Assembly (NCBI RefSeq): GCF_011075055.1
Contig: NC_058155.1
Coordinates: 9,147,537-9,211,536, forward strand
Length of the DNA stretch: 64,000 nt
From: Mangifera indica
Taxonomy: Eukaryota; Streptophyta; Magnoliopsida; Sapindales; Anacardiaceae
Direction: 5' to 3'
The notes beneath the pieces were generated by a model. The model was given only the letters and a program-made list of their open reading frames with translations. It was not told where the DNA came from and did no database searches. Both the position numbers and the translations under genes were made by a program. Below are positions 38,010 to 49,181 of the stretch, piece by piece (the first letter of the stretch is position 1; each line of letters begins with the position of its first letter).

Positions 38010-39600
38010 AATATTTGAAATCATATTCCTGCCAGATGCACTATATACCTGAAATAAGAATTTCCTGACAGAGGATGCCAGTTTGTGAGTAGACCAAGCA
38101 GGAAAAAAAAATCACCCATAACCAATTGGGGTAATCCTTATTTATCTACAACGGTTGGGATTTGCCAGAGGAATGACAAAAAAACAAAACAAGGCAAAGG
38201 GTTCACCTCTGTAAATTCATTCTATTGATCAGATTCTGGTGTTTGATATTGTTTGATTTCTTTGTGAAAGTGAATTAGGAATCTCATGTGTATTATCTTT
38301 CAATCTGCAAAAATGACACCATGGGAATGTGGTTTTGATTGTAATTGGAGCAACTTTTGATGGTGTAGTTCATTATATTTAGACCCCAGTAAGGGATGGT
38401 GTTGATCAGTTCTTTCAGATTCAGACATCAGGCACCTCATTTTCACATGATGTTGGGAGGCATTCTCATTCACCAGGCGATTGCAGCCCAATTGCCTCAT
38501 TTTGATTGATGAACAATCTCTGATCAAATAAGCTTTGTACGACACAGGTTTTTTTTCTTTTATCCAATTTAGTGAGCATTGCGTTTCACTTTCGGATATC
38601 AATTGTGAAACAATTAAATTCAGAGCTCCAGTCTACCCTGATTCTTTGACCAAGGTCTGACGGGCAAAAATTCTAATTTGTTGAGCCATCAACTTTGAAA
38701 TTTGTATTTGAACGCCAGCTGTTCAATATTCTAAAGGCAGCCTAAGTTCATCATGATAAAGCAGAGCAGGATGTATCTGGTTTACGTACGAAACACCCCA
38801 ACTGGTATTTATCTTTACACTATCATCTCTATTAGGAAAATGGAAAAGTCTTGTTTTTCATGCTACATTGTTGAATTACTTCAACAGGCCTAGTAACAAA
38901 AGGATGGATTTGTCTTTAAAGATAATTTAAGTGACAAAAGAAGGGTGTCTTTGAAAGTATGTGTTTAAAATCTATCGATGATATTAAAAACAAATTTATC
39001 TAATGTGATAATTTTGAGATCAATCAATGGGATTTTATATATTTTGTATAATCAATTTAATTTTGAATCGACAGTTTTTTTGTTATAAAAAATAAATAAT
39101 AAAAATAATAAAAAGGTGGATTTGATTTTATTTTTGAAAATATTGGTGGAGTGATGAATTTCTTGACAACAAATTGACAAATTTGTTGCATATACAAAAC
39201 ACTAAAGGACTTGTGCCCACCCAAAGTTTACTTTTTTTTTTTTTAGTTTCCACCATTTATTTTTTTTAAACTCAAATATTCATCCACAAACTATTAAATA
39301 TATTAGTTTTGAAAATAAAATTATTATTTTATTAATAATATTAAAAATATATTATAATTTTATATTTTCTTCCGTAACCTTTAAAAACTAATAATTTTCT
39401 CATAAATCAAATTTTAAAAAGTAATATTTTTTTTTTAAATTTATTTTTCAATCACTGACCACTCTCTCCAATGTCATCTTTAATAGTCTTACCCTTTTGA
39501 TGTTTTCTCTTCCTCTAATAATCTTTCTCACACATCCGTTCTGCCTTCGACTGGTCATGCTAGCCTGGGAAGACAAGTTGTAAATTGTATTTAAAATAAA
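38010..39600. other. 3' flank of PP2C and intergenic DNA
   Basis: The first few hundred bases are the likely PP2C 3' untranslated region. The rest is AT-rich and without a recognised gene. Poly-T and poly-A runs are common near 39230-39440. Confidence 0.5.
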
Positions 39601-39830
39601 GAAGTTAATAACCCTAGCCTCTTCTTATTCCCGGGCCCAAGCCCAGGCCAAGGTGAATTAGGGTTTACACTACTTTCTCTATATATACCAGGAGCACCAA
39701 TTGTCCATGAATTATGATTCCTGGTGGCTTTCGTTCTCTGTAGATGGCAAGCTCTGGATAGGATAGGTAGATCTGTTCTTGAGTTTGTGATGTATTTGTT
39801 TGCCTCTCCTTTCGGCTGCAAGGGCTGAGA
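39600..39830 (+). promoter_or_regulatory. Promoter-like cluster: site II, telo box, TATA
   Basis: Within 80 bases there are AACCCTA (about 39611), two site II words on the minus strand (TGGGCT, TGGGCC within 39630-39650), TTAGGGTTTACA (telo box, about 39658) and CTATATATACC (about 39679). This arrangement is known from promoters of ribosomal-protein, snoRNA and other growth-linked plant genes. No open reading frame of note follows on the plus strand before 40.4 kb, so the transcript, if any, is unknown. Confidence 0.4.
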
Positions 39831-40415
39831 TCTGTTGATCTATTTCTTGATGGCTTTGTTCTGGAGGCATATATTAAATCCGGAGAGTTGAGGGGATCAT
39901 TTTAACCAGATTATTTGCGCTTTCGCTCTTCTGGCTCCCCTTTCTTTGGAACATTCTTATTTCTTATCAACGCTTCTCTTGCAGTGCTTTACAGTTTTTA
40001 TATGCCAAACCTGTTAAACAACGTTGCATTGCTTTGAGATTAATATGCTAACATACTTAACAGGCCAGAGATTTTTATGGGTATTATTTGTTCATGAAAA
40101 TAATTGAAATTGAGAGAGCCTTATCTATATTATTTTGAACAGCAGTCGAAATTTGTAAAAATTTGATTTGATTTGAAGCTTAGAAATTGCATACCCACAC
40201 TAATAAAAAGCTTGTATCCATTTCTTTTGATCGGATAGAATCAGTGACAATTAATGGCTTGGTCATCCTCACTTCATGAAGTGGGATGTGCCTAATTAAA
40301 CAGAAGAAAACCATTTGTTTGGCTTCAAAAAATTGCAGCCCCTCATTGACTAATTTCTGGTTTTTATCTCCCTTGCCGCTTAGATTAAGTTAGAGATCAA
40401 AATACACATTCTCTC
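39830..40415. other. Intergenic, downstream of the hydrolase gene
   Basis: No gene recognised. It may include sequence transcribed from the promoter-like cluster at 39.6 kb and the 3' untranslated region of the minus-strand hydrolase. Confidence 0.4.
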
Positions 40416-40420
40416 AGCGA

Positions 40421-41722
40421 TCATTTATGGTATTGTTGGTGGGAAGGAAGGCATGTTGAAGTCGGATGCGAGTCTAGTAAGAAAGATATTAGATGCTTGT
40501 AGTACTCCTTCGGCTTCTCAACATTGAAAGCATGCCCAGCATTCGGGATTACCACTAGCTCAGCATTATCACCCAAATGCCTGCATTTTAACAGTATTAA
40601 GTTCAAAGAAAATGCATAATTCAAATATTAAAACAAAAGCATTTTCTAGCAATAGTTGAGAGATTTTTAACCTTTTCAGTCTGTACCCCAGTTCTACTGG
40701 AAATATTTGATCACATTCTCCCCAGAGAATCAAAGTGGGCTGTGTAGTACAAGTGAAACAAAAGCATCAAAAAGGCATAGTTGTGGATTAATAACTATAA
40801 ACACTTGATGAGGGAAAATCTACCTGAGTAATCTTGGAAATGTTGGAGATTTTTCGGTCTTTGGGTATGGCTCGGATCAAGTCCCTCTTCTCTTCTGCAA
40901 ACTCTCTACACATTGCCTGCCCATGCGACCAGATATTCATCATGAATATAAATTTACAGAATCAATAATGCACTGTTCTTGGCCAAAAAATGTATCTTCA
41001 CAACAGGGTAATTGTTAACTAAGATATTAAATATAACATGTTAAATCATACCGAAATAGAAGTTTACCATACCAGCGTTTTAGAGGTCTTACATCAATGA
41101 AATCGTCAAGCAGGCAAGATGGAATCAACCAAGTCGGTGGCGGCTTATAAAGACTAAATCCCATCAACTGTTTAAGCTTTTCAGGCGATTGTGGGACTAA
41201 AATACTTGAAGCCTCCTCCAAATCCGAGATCTTAAACATCCCCCCTCTGAAGTCTTTCTCTTCTAAACACACCCCTGAGCAACATATCAACACCCTTTCT
41301 ATATTCTCCTTAAACTTCACGGCCATACTGTACCCAACAAATCCACCATAACTCATCCCCACCAGACTCAATTTCTTAACCGAATTCACCTCCATCACTT
41401 TCATCATACACTCAGCTTGGAACGAGTCTGTACGTTCAGGCCGAGTGGTGAAAGACTCACCGAAAAACACCAAGTCTGGGACATAAACATTGAAGTAGTG
41501 AACCAATTGAGGGACAACGTCAGCCCACTGCCATAATGCGTTGGCACCGAGGCCATGGATCAAGAGAAGATCCGATTTTGAGTCATTCCGGGTATTGGGG
41601 ACCCAACAGTGCATGATGGTGCCGTCTCTGAGGTCAGTGAAGGTGGATCGGAGGCCGGATTTGGTGAAAGTTGATCTCAAGCACCAGATTTTGGCTTCGG
41701 TGAAGCTGAAGCACTTACACAT
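40421..41722 (-). CDS. Alpha/beta-hydrolase fold protein (ABHD6/MCP-hydrolase-like)
   Basis: Four exons, 41722-41093, 40916-40824, 40739-40672 and 40580-40421, give 316 residues with matching phases. The fold signatures are all present: oxyanion loop LLLIHGLGANALWQW (about 52-66), nucleophile elbow GMSYGG with Ser124, acid residue in ILWGECDQIFP (Asp251) and catalytic His280 in PNAGHAF. The family hydrolyses ester or C-C bonds. The plant subgroup is largely uncharacterised, so the substrate is unknown. The start was chosen as the first ATG of the open frame (MCKCFSFTEAK), and length is normal. No targeting signal is obvious. No lesions seen. Confidence 0.88.
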
Positions 41723-42295
41723 AATTTAGTAGTTTCCGGTGAGTGGACTATAAGGTGGGTTAAAGTTAGTTACAGAAAAGAATTAGACATGTTTTTGGTG
41801 GGTGATGAGATGGCTTTGTTTTTTTTGTGATTTTGTTCGAATAAGTATAAAGACTAGTGAGACGTGGGCTTAAGAGTGGATGAATCTGGACATGATGGGT
41901 GAGTTTGTGGACAAAAAGTGATAATGATCATGACTATTTTCCACCCGAACCCTAATGAATCAACATATGTCATCGTAGGAACTCTAATGAATCAATATTT
42001 TTCAGACATTTAAGTTTAAAAAATCAATTGGATAATCCCAATACATAATAACTAAACTCATAATCATAATATCAAATAAATTAAAATTTTATAAATATAA
42101 TAAAGGTTCAAACTCAAACTTTTACATTGATAATACAGATACCCTATTAATTTTGCTAATAAAAACCAGTTGATTTTGTGAAATTATAAATGCATGCTTA
42201 CGAGTATGCTTATATATTTTTACTGAAATTACGAATACAAAAAATTTCTCATTGAAGAGTTGCATTAATGTTTGTTTTAGTTGTTGACTATCAAA
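41723..42295. other. Upstream region of the hydrolase gene
   Basis: Promoter and leader of the minus-strand hydrolase are expected here. No clear TATA box or other motif was recognised. Confidence 0.4.
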
Positions 42296-42299
42296 ATTA

Positions 42300-42977
42300 A
42301 CTCGCTAGTTGCCCGTAGAAGGCTGGTGATGGCCCATGAGAAGAAATTAAGATTAAATTAGTTCAAATTAAACCTTAAGTCAACGATGAAGATGACAGAG
42401 TTGTTGTGGCTCCAACCAATAAAGATCTGAGCCACCATTTGATTAAATGCGAAGTGGTTTTGGAGAAAGATTTGGTGCAACAGAAGAAGAGCACCATGGT
42501 GAATTCTGTTGTGTTGCCTCACCAAACGAGGAATGTGGCAACGAAGTAGGAGAAGCCACCATGGTTGACGATGGTTAGTATTTTTACTAAGAATTCTATG
42601 CTTTTGTCGGTTTTGTTTGGGTTGGCTTAGTTTGCTAGGAAGTTAGCTTTGAAAAATGGGTGTCCGACGCGATTAGATTTTTTCCAGAATTTGAGAGATA
42701 AATTGGAGATGTTGTGGATTTCGTGAGGACTACTTTGAAATTGATGCAACTTCAAATTGAGACTGTTGATAGAAAGTTTGAGAGTGACTACAAGATTGGA
42801 GGACTGACAATAGAAATAGTAAAAATATTGAGGATAAAGGTGCAATTTTGGGGTCTGAGTTGAAGAAATTGGAAGAGAAGAGCAAAGGTTGGAGAGGACA
42901 CTGAGGGAATTGTTAAAGAGACTGGGGAAGAGGAGTTTGTTAGGCTTGTTAAAGAGACTGGGGAAGAGGAATGGTGA
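42300..42977 (+). pseudogene. SUN-domain protein (SUN1/SUN2-like) pseudogene fragment
   Basis: Reading across several frameshifts on the plus strand gives pieces in the order of plant SUN1/SUN2: VARRRLVMAHEKK, then DLSHHLIKCEVVLEKD, then EKPPWLTMVSIFTKNSMLL just before the membrane segment. Coiled-coil pieces follow, resembling VDRKFESDYKIGGLT and KGAILGSELKKLEEKS. SUN proteins sit in the inner nuclear membrane and bind KASH proteins of the outer membrane (established). This fragment stops at a TGA (42975-42977) before the SUN domain, has internal stops and shifts, and its tail is a short duplication of LVKETGEEE. No intron-like gap is apparent, which suggests a retrocopy, but this is not proven. 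Confidence 0.7.
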
Positions 42978-42979
42978 AT

Positions 42980-43410
42980 TTAGTGTAAATAATGTTTGTT
43001 CGGATGATGGTTTGTACTTTCGTATTTTTAATTAAAAAATTCGAACATATTGATGTTTGACACTAATATTAAGTGTTCAAATCGGTTTTGTAATTTCACT
43101 AGAAAAGATAAACTAATAATTTACAGTTAAACGAAATAGATTTTTATTAACGCTACGGATTACGGGTGCAGAAATGAAATTTTCAAACTTTAATGATACA
43201 AAAGTTATTTCATCAAACTAGGATGGGACGGAATCATCCGGCCTAATAATTGCAGGCTGATGTAAGAGAACCAACCAAGAAGCCGCCAGGAGTTCTAGTT
43301 AAGTGAAAAAGCAGATTTTAAGTAATAAAAACAGGGACACTACAGTATATATAGACAGCCAAAGGTGATGGTGTACGTACGATAAAATTTTGTAATTGGA
43401 TGAAAATGAG
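42980..43410. other. Intergenic, no gene recognised
   Basis: AT-rich sequence after the SUN pseudogene fragment. No coding or structural feature supported. Confidence 0.4.
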
Positions 43411-43418
43411 TGTAAAGT

Positions 43419-43723
43419 TAGAGTTAGATTCGAATCGAATTAATTTGAATTCGAATTTAAGTTCGATTTGATCGAGTCTGAAATTAATCGGTTTTAACCG
43501 AGCTTGAGCTACACGTCAGATTTTTTAATTAAAATTTTTGATATAAAACGACGTCACTTTAACTAATATATATTAAAATAATGTCGTTTTGATAACGAAA
43601 AAAGAGTCGAATTGAATTCGAATCCAAAACTAGCTGGCCTTAGCCGAGTTCGAGCTCGAACTCGAATCAACTATATATGAACCGAACCGAGCTCGAGCTT
43701 GACTCAGTTCAAATCCGACCCTA
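43419..43723. mobile_element. hAT-type MITE, about 305 bp, family B, second copy
   Basis: It runs from TAGAGTTAGATTCGAATCGA to TTCAAATCCGACCCTA. The 8-bp target duplication is TGTAAAGT (43411-43418) and TGTAAGGT (43724-43731), one mismatch. Like the copy at 2539-2900 it has GAGCTCGA words near the ends and a central AAAACGACGTCACTTTAA / AATGTCGTTTTG inverted pair. It is more diverged than that copy. Confidence 0.82.
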
Positions 43724-43759
43724 TGTAAGGTCATGGCATGAATAGCAGAAACTGGTTGC

Positions 43760-44221
43760 ACATTTATTTGTTGTTATTAATGGAGGTTTCCAGGATTCGG
43801 TAGAAGGAATCATCCGCGAGTCCGGCAGTGATATCAGTTTCAGAACCCATGGGGATGACGGTCAACCAACCAGCGATCGCTAATGCAACCATTGACCCAA
43901 CTATTCGGAATCTCTAGTACCGCTTAAACTAACGTTGAACAATGCTTTCACATGGTGGGCGTCGGCATGGACATCTAATGCTAACAATAATTTCCAACGA
44001 TTAATAACCCGATAAAGAAAGAAATCGAAAACGCAATGCTTGATAAAGACAGGAGAGTAGTTGAAAGACAGACGGCTCCAGGGGTATGTCCGTATTCTGG
44101 AGAATGATTGAAGCCACGGATATTGCGAGCCCCAACTGGTCTTCATCCAAACATAAGAAGGGTGGCAAGTGGACAACGGATCTCGCCATAAACCAAGCCA
44201 ATCAATTTTGAGCCTAGACAC
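43760..44221 (-). pseudogene. Unidentified degenerate coding-like sequence
   Basis: Overlapping minus frames (44221-43901 and 44201-44001) and a short piece reading ALAIAGWLTVIPMGSETDIT join only across frameshifts. Together they give a Leu-rich, coding-like stretch (for example DIPLEPSVFQLLSCLYQALR and WKLLLALDVHADAHHVKALF). Base composition is clearly less AT-rich than the surroundings. I do not recognise the family. It may be a retrocopy or the relic of a lost gene. Confidence 0.35.
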
Positions 44222-44865
44222 TACACCCAGTCATGTTCACTTACCCATAATTCATGACCCCATATCTTTTCGAATAAGTAATGGCAAACCTTATTAGTGT
44301 TATATGAATCCAATTTTCATTTCATCTAGAGAAACCCATCTTTTTTCTCAATAATGTCTTTGTTAGATCAGGCTCAACAACCAGAAGAAGCAAAACAATT
44401 AGGCTCAACAACTAGGAGAAGCAAGTTGAGATTCTCTTCACCACCTGATTCTTCAAATTGTATAAGGGGCTGTCGATGACAATACTTCGAGCTTGGATGG
44501 TGCCAGCAACAATAAATGAATTACCATAGTAACAAAGTAAGAAAAAGAGAACAAATAGAATAGGGTAAAAAGAAAATTTCATAATAAATGAAATAGTAAG
44601 ACATAATATAGTAATTTTATTGTCTGACATTACAACAAAGCTTTTTCCATTATCGACATTAGATTTTGGGTAAGAAAGTATGATTTATGCATTGCAGTGA
44701 AAAGTATTTATAGGTCAAACCTTGGGTGAGAAAATGTTAACTGCAATAAACCGAAGAAAGTAGAACCAAAAAGAATTGTCTATTTTCAACTTTTCATAAC
44801 TCCATAGGACCATACCAACCACACGATAAGTCCAGCTTATAAATCCAGACTGAAATATAATTCAG
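44222..44865. other. Intergenic, downstream of the 14-3-3 gene
   Basis: No gene recognised. The right end is likely the 3' untranslated region of the minus-strand 14-3-3 gene. The 72-codon minus frame at 44412-44630 is hydrophobic but has no supporting features. Confidence 0.4.
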
Positions 44866-44871
44866 GCTTAA

Positions 44872-47462
44872 TTATCTCCCCTCTATTTGAACTTCTTCAC
44901 CTCTAGCTTGTTCACCTGGCAAAAACAAAATAAAAGAAATGCATCATTGTTTTTTATATACATTCAGTACCAACGAAGAAGTCTAAATAAATATCTGCAA
45001 CCTTTTTATGTATATAACTAAGGCAAAAGAATTCGGGGAAAAAAAAAAAGAGTAGAAACTGTGGAAAGCTTCTTGAGGTAAATTGAGGGGGAAAATCTGC
45101 AATCTAAAATCACAAATGGGAAAAGCAACTAGCAAGAAATACTGTTAACTGATGTCAAGACTATCAGCACTGCAAGTAATCAAATAAATACAAATTTCTA
45201 GCACAAAACTAGATTGTAGTACAAATTTAATTCTAGCACAAATTTGTATTTTTATATGCCAAAATCTTTCCTTTATATTTACACTTGATTCTTCTATGAT
45301 AGACTGCAATCAAAGATCTCTATAAATTAAAGCAGTAAATCAAAATTTAAAAAAAGCAATCAAAAACCCGAAAAAGATGATTTTGTAGTTGACACAAGGC
45401 TCGGTACATTGAAGACAGAGAGTGGATAGTGAGAGGGGGAGGGAGAAAGCAAAAAATTAAATTATTTACCTCCTTCATCAGGGAGATCTGAGGTCCATAA
45501 AGTGAGATTGTCCCTGAGAAGCTGCATAATAAGTGTGCTGTCCTTATAGGATTCTTCATTGAGGCTATCAAGCTCTGCAATAGCCTCATCAAAGGCTTGT
45601 TTAGCCAGGTGACAAGCCCTATAAAACATGAACATAGTTGACATAAATCATCAGCAGCTACAGCAAGAATGGCATATATGATGCTTAGACTTGTCTACGA
45701 ATATATAAACAGTGGAGCACTATATTTGAAAATGTAACCAAAATGAGAAAAAACTTAACAAACTCCTCATCTAGAATTGATGTATCTATAGAGAGGGAAA
45801 GAAAGACCTCTCGGATGAATTCAAAATCTCATAGTAGAAAACAGAAAAGTTCAGAGCCAGTCCAAGTCTGATTGGATGAGTAGGGGGCAATTCTGAGCTT
45901 GCTGTAGATGTCGCAGCCTATGTCAAAAATCAAAACAACACTCCATCTTTATATTCTATTAAAAAAAAAAAAAAATTAAATGAAAAGATAGAGAGGAGTA
46001 GGAGGAGAAGAATCAAGCATACCTCATAAGCCTTAAGTGACTGATCTGCAACTCCTTTGCGATCCTCACCAGTTTTGAACTCAGCTAAGTAACGACAATA
46101 ATCTGCTTTCCTGTAACATAAAGGTAAAATTATCAATCTGACTGGCACCACACTGCAGAAGAAACACAAAAAATCTCGAGTAGCATACTCCAATATTAGT
46201 ATATAACTAAGAGTAAGACAAGGATACTGAATTTTAAACAACCACATGAGAATCCAAGAATGTTAGCAAATTAAAATCTCCTTTATTCAAGCACTATATT
46301 GATAAAAGTAACTTTCAGTGAATGTTTATCCAATCTTATCTAAAGCTAAGTTAATTGAAAGTTTATTCTCAAAACTTTCAGAGTCTACAAATGGGTTAAT
46401 TTTCTTTCCATATCACAATTAAATATTTCTTTTTAAAGTACTAGCTGAACTATATGGAAATGAAGGCAATGTAACAATACTCACATCTTATAGTAAAAAA
46501 CAGTTGATTCTCCTGTGCTAGATGACGGAATCAGGTGCTTGTCAATGACTGACAATATGTCGTTGCATATTTTTGCAAGCTCATCTTCAACGCTCAGCCT
46601 GTAATCCTTAATCCTCTTCACATTTTGTTCATTTCCCTTGGCCTCCTCCTTCTGTTCGATGGAAGACAAAATCCTCCACGAGGCCCTCCTAGCCCCAATC
46701 ACATTCTTATATCCCACAGATATCAGATTCCTCTCCTCCACAGTCAGTTCCACATCTAACTTGGCAACTTTCTTCATGGCTTCGACCATCTCTAAAAATA
46801 TGAACGTCAAATGAGATTAACTCTAAAAAAAACTCAAATACAGCAAAATCAAACTACAGATCTTTAATCGTCGTCATGCACTTTCCTGACCCGTTAATCA
46901 GATTGCAACTCACGAAGTGAAATGTTCTGTATTAACAACTTCACTCAGGCCCTTGGACGTTTATTAACATAGATCTACTCAATCAAACGTAAAATAGCTA
47001 TTTGGTACGTTGAAACAAAGATCTCAATCACATTAAATACCAAAACAACATAAAGAAATATATAAATTTATAAATGGAACAACCAATTATAAATGGAACT
47101 AGTTCAATCTTACTTGAAAGTTAAGATACATGATAGATATTTTGAATCAGCAACAAACTGAAGACAAAGCTCTCATTTTACTTACTTTAACCAGCGAATC
47201 ACATATGAAGTTCATTTAAGAAAAATTACTGCGTATAAAACAGAGACAAAATCCTTGCACAGTGAAACAGATCAACTGCGTGGATCAAACAAGTTCTTGA
47301 CTACTTATTAAGTAATTTCCACAAATCAGAAACTTAAAAAATCCATAAATAATTTATCATGCTAAAAAAAATAATTAAAAAAATGGAAACCACACCATCA
47401 TATCTCTCCGCTTGCTCCGCAAGTCTAGCCAAGTAAACAAGGTTCCCTTTCTCCTTCTCCAT
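44872..47462 (-). CDS. 14-3-3 protein, epsilon group (GRF10/GRF12-like)
   Basis: Six exons, 47462-47396, 46791-46485, 46110-46023, 45917-45808, 45618-45470 and 44915-44872, give 254 residues with compatible phases. Diagnostic segments are [20 protein letters not shown], the box [58 protein letters not shown] and [20 protein letters not shown]. These form the nine-helix cup that binds phosphoserine/threonine clients such as ATPases, kinases and transcription factors. The phosphate-binding Lys/Arg/Arg/Tyr set is present. The short first exon and six-exon layout fit the epsilon group. YYRY in most family members is YCRY here. The variable tail ends GEEVQIEGR. Arabidopsis has GRF11 at the syntenic place (memory). 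Confidence 0.93.
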
Positions 47463-48861
47463 CCTTCTCTCTCTCTCTCTTCTCTCTAAACTTTTGGTGA
47501 ATTTTGTTTTTGGTTTTGCCTAGTAGGTCAGTAACTGCCGCGGTGGGATATTGGTGAAGATTGAGGATGGACCGTTGGATTGGTAACAGGGTGAGATTTG
47601 AAGATGATATCTGTTTAAGCATTTTGTCAGGTTCCTTCGGAACTTTATTTACGATTATGTACTATCCAATCTAATTGGTTTAGTGGGTTAAAAAAATTTT
47701 CAAATCTAATATGGTTGATTTTAATTTAATATAATAATTTGTTTCAAATAAAATTTTTTATTTGAAAAAAAATTATTTTGATTTTTTTTGTTACTGTTTC
47801 TAAATTTTTATGTTATTAATAGAAATATTAATTAAATTATAAGGTTTACACCAAAATAATTAACAATTTAAATTCTCAATATTAATGTTATTATTAGAAA
47901 TATTAATTAAATAACCTGATTTTTTTTAAGGTTTATACAAAAATGATCAAATAATTTACTTGTATATCTATTTTATTCTAATAAAATTAATAAATATTAT
48001 ATTTTATACACATCTTACCTAGAGACGATGAGACCATCTCAAGCTCACCCTGATGCAACCTATTTAGACCTGTTAATTGATGAGTCGAGTCAATGGTTAA
48101 GATTAAAGGGCTCGTGGCATAATTTAAGATTCTTTCAAATCGTGTGTTTGCAAAGTTTTAATGGATTGGATTAAATATTTTTATAAGATGCAATATTAGA
48201 TTATAATTTTTTAATATTTTTAATCCGCCATAAATTTTATCTTAAAGCCATAATATAACTTGCCAGCATGGTATGACCATTATAGTAACATATTATATTG
48301 ATAATAATTAAATTATGTATTAAAAATTTAATTTTATATATTATATATCAAATATTGTATTATATTATGTAATATAATTTTAAAAAAGTAAATTATAAAA
48401 AAATAATTAACACGTCATTGTTTTAAAAAATATCATAATCAATTTTGAAAATTTTCATATATACTTTATTATATAATTATTTTCTTTAAAAAATACAATA
48501 ATTTATATTAGTAATATATATTATATTATAAAATATGTATCGTATATCGTATTAATTATGATATAATTTATAATATATATTATTTTTTATCTATATTATT
48601 TTATATTATAAAATATATGTCATATATCATAATACTGATAATTATTGTGGTGTCTGTTTTAAAAAAAAAAAACCCTAATTTATAATATGTAATATGAAAA
48701 AGTGAAACTTACCGGGAAAAAAAGAAAGAAAAGGTGAACAAATCTTCTTTTTCATTGTAAAAGGTACTTGAAATTGAAAGTCGCGGATTGTGCAGGGAGA
48801 ACAACGACCACGGTGAATGACGGCTAACATAGCTTTGAAATACAGTCTAAATCTTGACTGT
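47463..48861. other. Intergenic between the 14-3-3 gene and the LTR element
   Basis: It contains the 14-3-3 promoter on the left. The last 200 bases (about 48660-48861) are the ancestral NSE3 upstream region, now cut off from NSE3 by the LTR element. Between them lies very AT-rich DNA (48200-48640) with palindromic TATATCATA-type words and no gene. Confidence 0.5.
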
Positions 48862-49153
48862 TGTTGCAGAGCAAAATAAAGGAAAATAAATAAATAAATG
48901 CAAGGTTTTGAAATTCTATCCAAATAGACGACGTCGTTTAGTTGTAATAAAATGTAAAGCATGCCAATATATAATAGTAGCTAATTGTACAGATGGAGAT
49001 TATTGAAAAAATACAATCAAGTTGCTTTCTGTTTTTCTCTCTGCCTATTCTTGATTCTCTAATTCCTCTCTTCTTTCTTGATTGTGAATTTCTTCCCTCT
49101 GGTTTTGCCTTCTTCCTTCATCATCTCTTCTTCAATTAGTTCAGTCCACATCA
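48862..49153 (+). repeat. Left LTR of the gene-capturing element
   Basis: 292 bp, TG...CA. It contains the palindrome AAACGACGTCGTTT (about 48928-48941), a core ACGT word of the kind bound by bZIP factors. It pairs with 51488-51775. Confidence 0.92.
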
Positions 49154-49181
49154 ATTGGTATCAGAGCAGTGATCCTCCGCC

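Noticed and set aside
39745..39850. Possible C/D box snoRNA (GTGATGT ... CTGA)
   Set aside because: The boxes are only about 45 bases apart, the C box is imperfect and no terminal stem forms.
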